Of a stretch of 64,000 nucleotides of DNA, positions 32,704 to 40,885 are shown in pieces. This stretch comes from QYOJ01 sp964449285 (GTDB taxonomy: Bacteria; Bacteroidota; Bacteroidia; Bacteroidales; FEN-979): positions 1-64,000 of the forward strand of contig CAYUZX010000011.1 in NCBI GenBank assembly GCA_964449285.1, given 5' to 3'. Each line of letters begins with the position of its first letter. Position 1 is the stretch's first letter. A program made the translations under genes and the position numbers. The notes under the pieces were generated by a model. The model did no database searches, was not told where the DNA came from, and worked only from the letters and a program-made list of their open reading frames with translations.

Positions 32704-35514
32704 ATGAAAAAGAACGAAGAGAAATATGACGCCCTGGTTGTGGGTGGTGGGATTGCGGGACAGGAAGCTGCCTTGAGCCTCGCCAACATGAACCGAAAGG
32801 TGTTGCTGGTGGAGAAGGACCTCTCTATCGGGGGGAAGATGATCCAGCTATCGAAGGTCTTTCCCACTCTCGACTGTGCTGCTTGCATCACCACCCCCAA
32901 GATGTCGGAAACGGCTCGCCACGGAAACATCACGGTGATGCTCAACAGCGATATCAAGAAGATAGATCGGAATGAGAAGGGATTTCATGTAGAGGTGACA
33001 AAGAATCCTCGCTACGTGAAGCCGGAAGCCTGTACCGGATGCCAGGAGTGCGAACAAGCCTGTCCGGAGATCCGTCTCGACCAATACAATCGCAACCTGG
33101 CAGGCCGGAAGGTGGCTTACATACCCTTTACCCTTGCCAACCCACGCATCGCCGTGATCGACCGCCAGGATGAGTCGGCCCCCTGCATCGCTGCTTGTCC
33201 GGGCGGCGTGAAGCCCTATGGATATGTATCTCTGGTACGGAACGGCCAATACGAGGAGGCGATGCACCTACACCTCGAAGATGCCCCGATCCCGGGCAGC
33301 CTCGGCCGTGCCTGCTATGCTCCCTGCCAGGGCGAATGCACCCGCGGCAGCGTGGACGGAGCAGTAGACATGAGGCGCATTAAGCGTTTCTTTGCGGAGG
33401 AGTATTACGGAAAACACCCCGAGCCCCCGGCTGTAACCCTGAAAGACCCAACAGGGAAAAAAGTCGCTGTGGTAGGCTCCGGCCCGGCCGGACTTACTGC
33501 TGCCTATTTCCTGGCGCTCAATGGGAACAAGGTCACCATCTTTGAAGCTGCTCCTGAACCGGGAGGCATGCTCAAACTCACCATCCCCGAATACCGGCTT
33601 CCCAAAGAGGTGGTCGACCGGGATATCCGGAACATCACTTCCCTGGGGGTGGAGATAGTCTGCAACCACCGGGTATCCAGTCTGAAAAAGCTGAAAGAGC
33701 AGGGGTTCGATGCCGTCTTCGTATCTGTCGGCACCCACGAAACCAGCAAACTGATGATCGAAGGAGCCGAACTCGAAGGCGTTGTCTCTTGCCTCGACTT
33801 CCTACTGGAGGCCAACATCGGCCAGCGGGCCGATTTAACCGGAAAGAGGGTGATGGTGATCGGCGGAGGAAACACCGCCATCGATGCAGCCCGTACCGCC
33901 CTGCGTCTGGGAGCTTCCAACGTGGATATTATCTACCGTAGAAGCAGGGAGGAGATGCCCGCTTTCGGTCCCGAAATCGAAGAGGCCGAAGAGGAGGGGA
34001 TCAACATTCGCATCCTCAGCAATCCGGTACGCTTCAGCAGCTCCCACGGCCACGTAACGCACGTGGAGATGGTGAAGATGGAGTTGGGAGAGCCCGACGA
34101 AAGTGGCCGACGACGTCCCGTGGAGGTCATAGGATCCAATTTCACGGAGCCGGTCGACTTCGTGATCGAAGCGATTGGATTACGCCCCTCCACTTCACCC
34201 TTTGCAACCGAGCTCTCTATCCATAAAGATGGAACGATCCAGGCTAACCCGGATACCCTCCAAACTTCCACCGGCTGGATCTTCGCCGGCGGCGACGCCG
34301 TCACCGGCCCTACCACAATCATCGAAGCAGTGGGACAGGGAAAGAAAGCCGCTTTCTACCTCGATAAATTCATGCAGGGGGAAGAACTCTCACAGTTCAG
34401 TTTCGGAGAGAAACTGGAACCGGTCGATAAAAAGAAATTGCTTACCCACAAGAAAATTGAACTACAGAAGCCTATTATCGATAAATTCAGGAAGCCGGAA
34501 GAGCGGATCAAGGACTTTCTGGATGTAGAGCTAACCTATACCGAAGAGGAAGCCCGGATGAGTGCTTCGCGTTGCCTCGACTGCAGCAACTGCCGCGAAT
34601 GCCATCAGTGTATTTCTGCCTGTCCGGCGAATGCCATCGACTTCTCCCAGAAGAAAGAGGAGGTGCCAATCTATGCCAGCTCCATCATCCTCTCATCGGG
34701 ATTCAAGCTCTTTAGCGCCACTCAGAAACCTCACTATGGATTTGGGAAATACCCCAACGTGGTGGATGCACTCCAGATGGACCGCTTGATAGCGCCGACA
34801 CGTCCATACAACAATGTCCTGCGTCCGGGTGATGGGAAAACGCCCGACAATATTGCCTATGTGCTGTGTACCGGTTCGCGCGATTCGAGCCTGGAGAACT
34901 ATCCCTCGTGTGGGGCCGAGTGCGCCAACAACCCCATCTGTTCGCAGATCTGCTGCATGTACTCGATTAAGCAGGCTCAACTACTGATGGGAGCGTTGCC
35001 GCTGGCCGACATCACCATCTACTACATCGATATCCGCTCCTTTGGGAAGGGATATGATGAGTTCTTCCAGGAAGCCTCCTCAATGGGAGTCAACTTCATC
35101 AAAGGAAAAGTAGCCAAAATCAGGGGAAAAGAGGATAAAAGCGGTGACCTTACGGTACGGATCGAAGATATTGAAACCGGCCAGGTGAAGGAGTTTAACC
35201 ACGATATGGTGGTGCTCTCTTCCGGTGTAAGGCCTGAGAACAGCATCATCAAAACCTTTAACGGGGAAGCTCCCGAACTGGATGAATTCAGGTTTATCCG
35301 CCAGGCAGATCCGCTGATGAATCCGGCCCGTACAACTGTGGATGGTGTCTTTGTTGCCGGTACAGCTGCGGCTCCGATGGATATTCCCGATTCGATTCTT
35401 TCAGCGGGATGTGCTGCCTCAGAAGTCGCTGCTTACCTCAACACCATGGAAGATCAGCCAATGGCCTCCCCGGGGATGAATCAGGTGATGGAAAATGTTG
35501 CCCAGGAGCGTTAA
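32704..35514 (+). CDS. HdrA-like protein with GltD/DsrL-type NAD(P)H module inserted
   Basis: 936 residues, about 2-3 times a simple HdrA. Residues 1-100: HdrA FAD site (VVGGGIAGQEAALSLA) and the HdrA cysteine segment LDCAACITTPKM. Residues 110-120: [4Fe-4S] motif CTGCQECEQAC. Residues 160-550: a complete GltD/NfnB-like unit, with its N-terminal Fe-S segment (CIAACPGG, CYAPCQGEC), FAD site VAVVGSGPAGLTAAY, NAD(P)H site VMVIGGGNTAIDAARTA and IFAGGDAVTGPTTI. Near 625: another [4Fe-4S] motif CRECHQCISAC. The end returns to HdrA (VLCTGSRDSS, CSQICCMYSIKQA, VAGTAAAPMDIPDSI). It could let NAD(P)H feed, or be made by, a Qmo-like complex, possibly with flavin bifurcation; DsrL is a comparable NADH partner of DsrAB. 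Confidence 0.85.
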   Translation: MKKNEEKYDALVVGGGIAGQEAALSLANMNRKVLLVEKDLSIGGKMIQLSKVFPTLDCAACITTPKMSETARHGNITVMLNSDIKKIDRNEKGFHVEVTKNPRYVKPEACTGCQECEQACPEIRLDQYNRNLAGRKVAYIPFTLANPRIAVIDRQDESAPCIAACPGGVKPYGYVSLVRNGQYEEAMHLHLEDAPIPGSLGRACYAPCQGECTRGSVDGAVDMRRIKRFFAEEYYGKHPEPPAVTLKDPTGKKVAVVGSGPAGLTAAYFLALNGNKVTIFEAAPEPGGMLKLTIPEYRLPKEVVDRDIRNITSLGVEIVCNHRVSSLKKLKEQGFDAVFVSVGTHETSKLMIEGAELEGVVSCLDFLLEANIGQRADLTGKRVMVIGGGNTAIDAARTALRLGASNVDIIYRRSREEMPAFGPEIEEAEEEGINIRILSNPVRFSSSHGHVTHVEMVKMELGEPDESGRRRPVEVIGSNFTEPVDFVIEAIGLRPSTSPFATELSIHKDGTIQANPDTLQTSTGWIFAGGDAVTGPTTIIEAVGQGKKAAFYLDKFMQGEELSQFSFGEKLEPVDKKKLLTHKKIELQKPIIDKFRKPEERIKDFLDVELTYTEEEARMSASRCLDCSNCRECHQCISACPANAIDFSQKKEEVPIYASSIILSSGFKLFSATQKPHYGFGKYPNVVDALQMDRLIAPTRPYNNVLRPGDGKTPDNIAYVLCTGSRDSSLENYPSCGAECANNPICSQICCMYSIKQAQLLMGALPLADITIYYIDIRSFGKGYDEFFQEASSMGVNFIKGKVAKIRGKEDKSGDLTVRIEDIETGQVKEFNHDMVVLSSGVRPENSIIKTFNGEAPELDEFRFIRQADPLMNPARTTVDGVFVAGTAAAPMDIPDSILSAGCAASEVAAYLNTMEDQPMASPGMNQVMENVAQER

Positions 35515-35554
35515 CCAAATTGATTGTACTGAAACTGATAATACCCTTAAGAAA

Positions 35555-37600
35555 ATGGGAAATCAAGAGAAGAAAAAACGGATAGGAGTTTATATCTGCC
35601 ACTGTGGCGGGAACATCTCCGATTACGTGGATGTGGAACAGCTCCGCGATATGATGGCTGGAGAAGAGAGCGTGGCCATCTCCAAGAATGTTATGTTTGC
35701 CTGCGCCGACTCCAACCAGAAAGAGATGATCAAAGACATCCAGGAAAATAATCTGGATGGCATCGTGGTAGCCTCCTGCTCCCCCAAACTGCATCTCCAT
35801 ACGTTTCGCAACGTGGCGCAACGTGCGGGATTGAATCCATACAACTACGTTCAGGTCAACGTGCGTGAGCAGTGCTCCTGGGCCCATTCCGACCATCCTG
35901 ATCAGGCATCCGTGAAGGCTGCAGGCCTTATCCGGGCAGGGATCAAACGGGTCTCTTATTCGGAAGCCCTGGAACCGGTGAAGATCACCGCGGTCAAAAG
36001 CGTTGTGGTCATCGGCGCCGGCGTTTCCGGGATGCGGGCTGCCATTGAACTAGCCCGGATGGGGAATGAGGTTTTCCTTGTTGAAAAGGAGGCAACCGTC
36101 GGCGGACATGTTGCCGGCTGGAACAGCCTCTATCCTACAGGTACTTCCGGGAAGGAACTGACGCAGAAGATGCTGGAGCAAATACGCCGGATCCCATCCA
36201 TCAAGCTCTTTACCAGTGCAACCGTTAAGAACGTCACCGGAAGCCTTGGGAACTTCACTGTAGAGGTGATGGTAAGCTCCCACGGAGAAGAGGTGCTGAA
36301 ACTTCCGGCCGGGGCAATCCTGGTTACCACAGGGTTCAGCCCGAACATCCCGGAAGAAGACCAGTTCGGGTACGGCTTGTCGGAATCGGTGATCACCCTT
36401 CCCGCGTTCAAGAATCTCCTTCAGGAATATCCAAACCCAGGAAACCCAGACGGAAAGAAAAATGGGAAAGCTTCAGGAAAACTGATGGTAAACGCAAAAG
36501 AGATCCGGAGCGTAGCTTTCATCTACTGCGTTGGGATGCGTCAGAGTGGCGGTCCCAATAAATATTGCTCACGTACCTGTTGCACCAGTACAATGCACGC
36601 ATCCCTGGAGTTGCATGAAAAATTCAGCGATGTGAAGTCGATGCATCTCTATCGCGACATTCGTACTTACGGGAAACAAGAGGTGTTTTATGACCAGGCT
36701 TCCAGGCAGGGAGATCTCTTTCTGATGTATAAAGAGAATGACCCACCTGTAGTTTCGGTAATCGGGAGCCAGGTGACGATCGAAATAACCGACCACCTGA
36801 CAGCGAAGCGCCGGCTGGAATTGAAACCCGACCTGGTTGTGCTGGTGACGGGGATGGAAGCCCGTGCCGACAGCAAGGAGATGGCACAGCTGCTAAAGAT
36901 CCCCATTGGGAACGACCGGTTCTTCAATGAGATCCATCCGAAGCTGAGGCCGGTTGAGACGGTCATCAATGGCGTCATGCTGGGAGGCTCCTGCCAGGGC
37001 CCGAAAAACATCACCGAGGCTATCCAGTCTTCCATGTCGGCGGCAGCCAAAATCAATGCCCTTCTCTGCAAGGAGAGCCTGGAGATGGAGCCCATCGTGG
37101 CGCGGGTTAACGAAGAGGCCTGCACCTGGTGCGGAAAATGTGCCGAGGTGTGCGATTACGACGCCATCTTCCAGATGGAGACAAACGGCAAGGTGGTAGC
37201 TGGCGTCAACGGGGCTACATGTACCGGATGCGGCATCTGTGCCCCGGTTTGTCCGGCCGATGCCATTGAGGTGGCACAATATACTAACAACGAGATCGAG
37301 TCGATGATCGACGGCTTCATGGCGCCGGTCACACTGGAGGAAAAGCTTGCAGAAGTGGGAAGTGAAGAGGGCGCTGGCGACAGGCTGATGAAAGAGTATC
37401 CCGGTATCTGGAAAGAAATCCTGCACCAGATTGACAACGAGCCATTGACCATCCCGCAGATAGCAAAGCAGATGCAGCGGGAAAGCGACCTTGTCACCTA
37501 CCATGTCATGACCATGAATAAATATCATATCCTCGAAGCGGCTGGCATGGACGAAGATGATGCCTATTTCCTCTACACGCCTAAAATCCGATTATCATGA
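35555..37600 (+). CDS. QmoB/HdrA-like flavoprotein with extra C-terminal helical domain
   Basis: 681 residues from ATG 35555; ATG 35495 inside the previous gene is an alternative. The N-terminal HdrA cluster motif is VYICHCGGNISDYVDV. The FAD site is VVVIGAGVSGMRAAIELA. The central cysteine segment is YCSRTCCTSTMHASLE. Near residues 525-575 are two [4Fe-4S] motifs, CTWCGKCAEVC and CTGCGICAPVC. The last 70 residues (IWKEILHQIDNEPLTIPQIA then DLVTYHVMTMNKYHILEAAG) look like a winged helix, not part of standard HdrA. With the preceding HdrA and the QmoC gene it makes a QmoABC-like complex. Confidence 0.85.
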   Translation: MGNQEKKKRIGVYICHCGGNISDYVDVEQLRDMMAGEESVAISKNVMFACADSNQKEMIKDIQENNLDGIVVASCSPKLHLHTFRNVAQRAGLNPYNYVQVNVREQCSWAHSDHPDQASVKAAGLIRAGIKRVSYSEALEPVKITAVKSVVVIGAGVSGMRAAIELARMGNEVFLVEKEATVGGHVAGWNSLYPTGTSGKELTQKMLEQIRRIPSIKLFTSATVKNVTGSLGNFTVEVMVSSHGEEVLKLPAGAILVTTGFSPNIPEEDQFGYGLSESVITLPAFKNLLQEYPNPGNPDGKKNGKASGKLMVNAKEIRSVAFIYCVGMRQSGGPNKYCSRTCCTSTMHASLELHEKFSDVKSMHLYRDIRTYGKQEVFYDQASRQGDLFLMYKENDPPVVSVIGSQVTIEITDHLTAKRRLELKPDLVVLVTGMEARADSKEMAQLLKIPIGNDRFFNEIHPKLRPVETVINGVMLGGSCQGPKNITEAIQSSMSAAAKINALLCKESLEMEPIVARVNEEACTWCGKCAEVCDYDAIFQMETNGKVVAGVNGATCTGCGICAPVCPADAIEVAQYTNNEIESMIDGFMAPVTLEEKLAEVGSEEGAGDRLMKEYPGIWKEILHQIDNEPLTIPQIAKQMQRESDLVTYHVMTMNKYHILEAAGMDEDDAYFLYTPKIRLS

Positions 37601-38712
37601 ATCAAGTAGATACAGCATTCTCAAAAGAGCTGGCGAAATACGGGGCCAGCGATTTCGCCGCCTGTTACAACTGCGGAAACTGCACCGCCGTGTGCGACCT
37701 CACCGAAAAGCAGGCCAACTTCCCGCGGATGTTCATCCGTTTCGGCGTTTTGGGACTGAAGAAGGAGATCCTGAAGAGCCGTGAAGTGTGGCTTTGTTAC
37801 GCCTGCGGCGAGTGTACCAAGGCCTGCCCGCGACAGGCCGGTCCTGCGCCATATATGTCTGCCATCCGGCGATATGCCATCGCGAGCTACGAGCCCACCG
37901 GCCTCACCAAAATGCTCTTTAAAAGCAATCCGTTTGCCATTGTTTTCACTTTGGCGCTGGCCGTATTGCTGGGTTTCTTCCTCTTCACCATCAAGCCCGA
38001 CCATGAAGTCTCGCGCTGGATCTTCAACTGGATGCCGTTTGATGTGATCCACGACCTGGGGATGATTATCTTCGGACTTACCGGATTGGCCCTGGTGATC
38101 GGTATCATCAACATGATGCGGCACCTTTACAGCGGAAATGAAAAACCGGTTTTCGACTGGAAGAAAGTGCCCGGAGCATTTCGCTATGTGCTGGACGAGA
38201 TGGCTTTGCTAAAGCGATACCGTAACTGCGATGACGACGAAGAGAATTTCTGGGTCAGGAAACCCGAGTGGCAGCACCCGTGGTTTATCCACTGGTCGAT
38301 CATGTGGGGCTTCATCGGGCTGCTCGTTGCCACTATGCTCGACTTCCTCTTCAAAGACCCTGCACTCGCCATCTGGTGGCCCAGCCGGATCCTGGGTACG
38401 CTGGCCGGACTGCTGATGATGTATGGCACCTCCATGGCCATGTATTACAGGACGAAAAAAGTGACCAAGACATATGCCGAAACCCACTTTTCCGACTGGA
38501 TGTTCCTGGTTTTCCTCTGGATTGCCGGATTTACAGGCTTCTGGCTTGAGGTGGCAGTAGCTCTTGGCGGCCATACCATCCTCAACCAGGTGATCTTCGT
38601 GATCCACACCATCATTTCGATGGAGCTGGTGATCCTCTTTGCCTTCTCCAAATTCGCTCACGCCATCTACCGGCCCGTGGCGCTGTTTTCCTATTATTTT
38701 GTGAAGTCGTAA
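37597..38712 (+). CDS. qmoC: QmoC-like subunit: HdrC ferredoxin domain fused to cytochrome b
   Basis: 371 residues; its ATG overlaps the previous stop (ATGA). The N-terminal HdrC-type domain has CYNCGNCTAVC and CYACGECTKAC, two [4Fe-4S] sites. From residue 105 on there are about six transmembrane helices with histidines positioned for haem b (VIHDLGMIIFG, HPWFIHWSIMWGF, VIHTIISMELV). This HdrC-HdrE fusion is the hallmark of QmoC, which exchanges electrons with menaquinone. It is the last gene of the cluster; a hairpin follows. Confidence 0.88.
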   Translation: MNQVDTAFSKELAKYGASDFAACYNCGNCTAVCDLTEKQANFPRMFIRFGVLGLKKEILKSREVWLCYACGECTKACPRQAGPAPYMSAIRRYAIASYEPTGLTKMLFKSNPFAIVFTLALAVLLGFFLFTIKPDHEVSRWIFNWMPFDVIHDLGMIIFGLTGLALVIGIINMMRHLYSGNEKPVFDWKKVPGAFRYVLDEMALLKRYRNCDDDEENFWVRKPEWQHPWFIHWSIMWGFIGLLVATMLDFLFKDPALAIWWPSRILGTLAGLLMMYGTSMAMYYRTKKVTKTYAETHFSDWMFLVFLWIAGFTGFWLEVAVALGGHTILNQVIFVIHTIISMELVILFAFSKFAHAIYRPVALFSYYFVKS

Positions 38713-38716
38713 GGCA

Positions 38717-38743
38717 GGGAAATCTTATCCCGGAGGATTTCCC
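38717..38743 (+). terminator. Probable terminator of the sulfur cluster
   Basis: GGGAAATC ... GATTTCCC, perfect 8-bp stem with an 11-base loop, five bases after the qmoC stop, with an interrupted T stretch (ATGATTTTT) after it. Confidence 0.55.
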
Positions 38744-38969
38744 ATGATTTTTCCTGGTTCATGATCGTAAGAATTTTTTACCGCCTAATTTTCACTTTAA
38801 CTGGTTCCACCAAGACCATGCATATTTTATAACGCGCTGATATACAATATTAATAAAATCACGATTTCAAATAACAGGGTAAATTTCAGAGTAAAACGTT
38901 TGACACTAATATCTGGCACGAAAAGAATTAGCAGGTTTAAAGTGAAGCGGATTTTGCCATCATTCCGGA

Positions 38970-39695
38970 TTAGCTCAATTTAAATACGAAGTGATTTTTG
39001 CGACTGATTTTCCTCTGCAGTTGGGAATAGGTTTTTCCCTTTTGAACTCCTTCTTTGGAGAGGATCTCCATCGCTTTTTGGAACTTTCCCTTTTCCCGGT
39101 ACATGTTTGCCAGGTATAAAAGATCCACATCTGCACTTATAATGTACAGAAATATCATCCGATCGAGGTTCTGAACCAATAGACCATCGTATTTTCGAAA
39201 CAATTTTTTACAGGTTCGGCGATGGGACAGAATCGCTTTGAGCTCTCTTAAACTTCTGGCCTGGGTCCAGCCTCCCAAGTGCCTGATGATATCATTGATG
39301 GACCACCATAAATGTTTCCTCAGGTAGAATTCCTGCCATTCAGTTTTCGCAAAATCCTGCTCAAGTAACTCCTTGTAGAACATGATCTGACGTTCCTTAC
39401 CCTGCTCATCAAAAATCATAATCAGACTTAACGTGTCCATAACATTGGGGAGGTTATCCATTCTCTTCCAGTCGATCTGATCTGCCGGCAATTTGGATTC
39501 ACTTCTCCAGAAAGGCTTCTTGCAAGCGACACAAATACCAATTCCACTTGCGTCTTCCATTGAAGGAACTTCATCATTTTTACCATCCGAAAAATAGGTT
39601 GAAGAGCCATGTGTGGTATACGATATCAATTCGTAATCCATCATCAAGGTCGAACAATGTGGGCATTTTACTACAATTTGGTCAAAAGTGGTCAT
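38970..39695 (-). CDS. Zinc-ribbon hypothetical protein
   Basis: 241 residues. The N-terminus has CPHCS and, 40 residues later, GICVACKKPFW: two CxxC pairs making a zinc ribbon. The rest is helical and basic (SLRELKAILSHRRTCKKLFRKY), ending with a TPR-like hairpin (LANMYREKGKFQKAMEIL). No known family comes to mind. It starts the accessory zone; the flanking 257-bp gap on its left is AT-rich and holds only short inverted repeats (38791-38801 and 38935-38946). Confidence 0.65.
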   Translation of the reverse strand: MTTFDQIVVKCPHCSTLMMDYELISYTTHGSSTYFSDGKNDEVPSMEDASGIGICVACKKPFWRSESKLPADQIDWKRMDNLPNVMDTLSLIMIFDEQGKERQIMFYKELLEQDFAKTEWQEFYLRKHLWWSINDIIRHLGGWTQARSLRELKAILSHRRTCKKLFRKYDGLLVQNLDRMIFLYIISADVDLLYLANMYREKGKFQKAMEILSKEGVQKGKTYSQLQRKISRKNHFVFKLS

Positions 39696-39808
39696 GATGG
39701 CATCAACTTTCGAATAAAATTAAGGAAATTTGGGAGATAAACTGGCCGCAAATGTGAGAATTTGGTAAGTTTGAATACAAAAAATTATCCACTAAAACCC
39801 ACATTTCA

Positions 39809-40885
39809 TTGGACAGAGTCACAATAGATGATACGCTGCAAAAACTGGATCAGCTGATCAAAGAGGGAAGTGCCTACTGCTACTTTAACAAGCCTGCCGA
39901 TCCCAAAGAGATCGAGGCACTGGAAAAAAGACACGGATTCCGGCTCCCCGATTCATTCAAATCATTCCTTGAAAAATTCAACGGAGGGATGATTGTAAAT
40001 AAGAGCCTGGAGAAAATCATTCAACGGGATAATGATCTGGAGACTGCGAAATGGAACGCCACCTGCATTTTAAGCACACACGAACTAAATGAGGCTTACA
40101 TCTCCATGATGAACAGAACGTTCGGTGTTGCCGGACAATTTGGCGCTATCTTTCCGTTTATCCCGTTTTGTAAAACCAGTACCAATGAATCACTGGTTTT
40201 CGTCAACCTAAGCAAAGGGGAAACGGAATCCTCTGTACTGGATGCCTTCCACGAGGAATCGCCTGAGACATGGGGTTTGGTGGCTGAAGATTTCAATGCC
40301 TTTCTGATCAATTATATCGATACCGGAGGCAATCCGGATGTGATAGGAGATGAAAATCGCGGCACTGCTGCCAATCTTGCCAGAGATACGGTTTCCGAAG
40401 AAACGTCTGAGGAGACACCGGAAGAGATTATTGAAAGGACCAATGCTCAAATCGAAGATGACCCTACGGATGCATGGTATTATTCTGAGCGCGGGTTTGC
40501 CTTTAAGTCGTTGGGGAGGTTTACTGCTGCACTGGATGATTTCAATCAAAGTATTAAACTGGACGATCGCAATGCGTTCTCCTATTTTGCACGGGGAATT
40601 CTGTATGAGGATTTGAACAAGTCCCGGGCTGCATTGATTGATTTTGATAGTGCGGTTAACCTGGAACCGGATGACAAGCATTACCTCAACTGCAGGGCCA
40701 GGGTTTTATGTGATATGGAGAAATATGAGCCGGCACTTGCCGACGTGAACAGGGTCATCGAACTGGATGAGGATTATATCCTCTCCTACTATACCCGGGA
40801 GAAAATCTATCGGGCTTTGGGTGAGGATGAAAAAGCGCGATTGGATCTCCACAAAATCAGGGAACTTGAGAACGAGGAGGAGTAG
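39809..40885 (+). CDS. SMI1/KNR4 (SUKH) domain protein with TPR repeats
   Basis: 358 residues from TTG 39809; no in-frame ATG precedes it. TAAGTTTG at 39763-39770 is a likely -7 box. Residues 25-170 form a SUKH domain (EIEALEKRHGFRLPDSFKSFLEKFNGG ... GAIFPFIPFCKTSTNESLVF ... VAEDFNAFLINYI). Three TPR units follow from about 215 (YYSERGFAFKSLGRFTAALDDF). SUKH domains often act as immunity proteins to secreted toxins; no toxin is seen here. Its stop touches the stop of the convergent AAA+ gene with no gap. Confidence 0.8.
   Translation: MDRVTIDDTLQKLDQLIKEGSAYCYFNKPADPKEIEALEKRHGFRLPDSFKSFLEKFNGGMIVNKSLEKIIQRDNDLETAKWNATCILSTHELNEAYISMMNRTFGVAGQFGAIFPFIPFCKTSTNESLVFVNLSKGETESSVLDAFHEESPETWGLVAEDFNAFLINYIDTGGNPDVIGDENRGTAANLARDTVSEETSEETPEEIIERTNAQIEDDPTDAWYYSERGFAFKSLGRFTAALDDFNQSIKLDDRNAFSYFARGILYEDLNKSRAALIDFDSAVNLEPDDKHYLNCRARVLCDMEKYEPALADVNRVIELDEDYILSYYTREKIYRALGEDEKARLDLHKIRELENEEE

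Noticed and set aside
36893..37528. 211-codon minus-strand frame opposite the QmoB-like gene
   Set aside because: Shadow of a strongly coding plus-strand frame with iron-sulfur motifs; the antisense peptide has no plausible domain.
25801..38712. Idea that the cluster is a complete dissimilatory sulfate-reduction island
   Set aside because: No sat, aprAB or dsrAB in the window, and DsrJ/O/P are missing. Only DsrC, DsrMK-like and Qmo-like parts are present.
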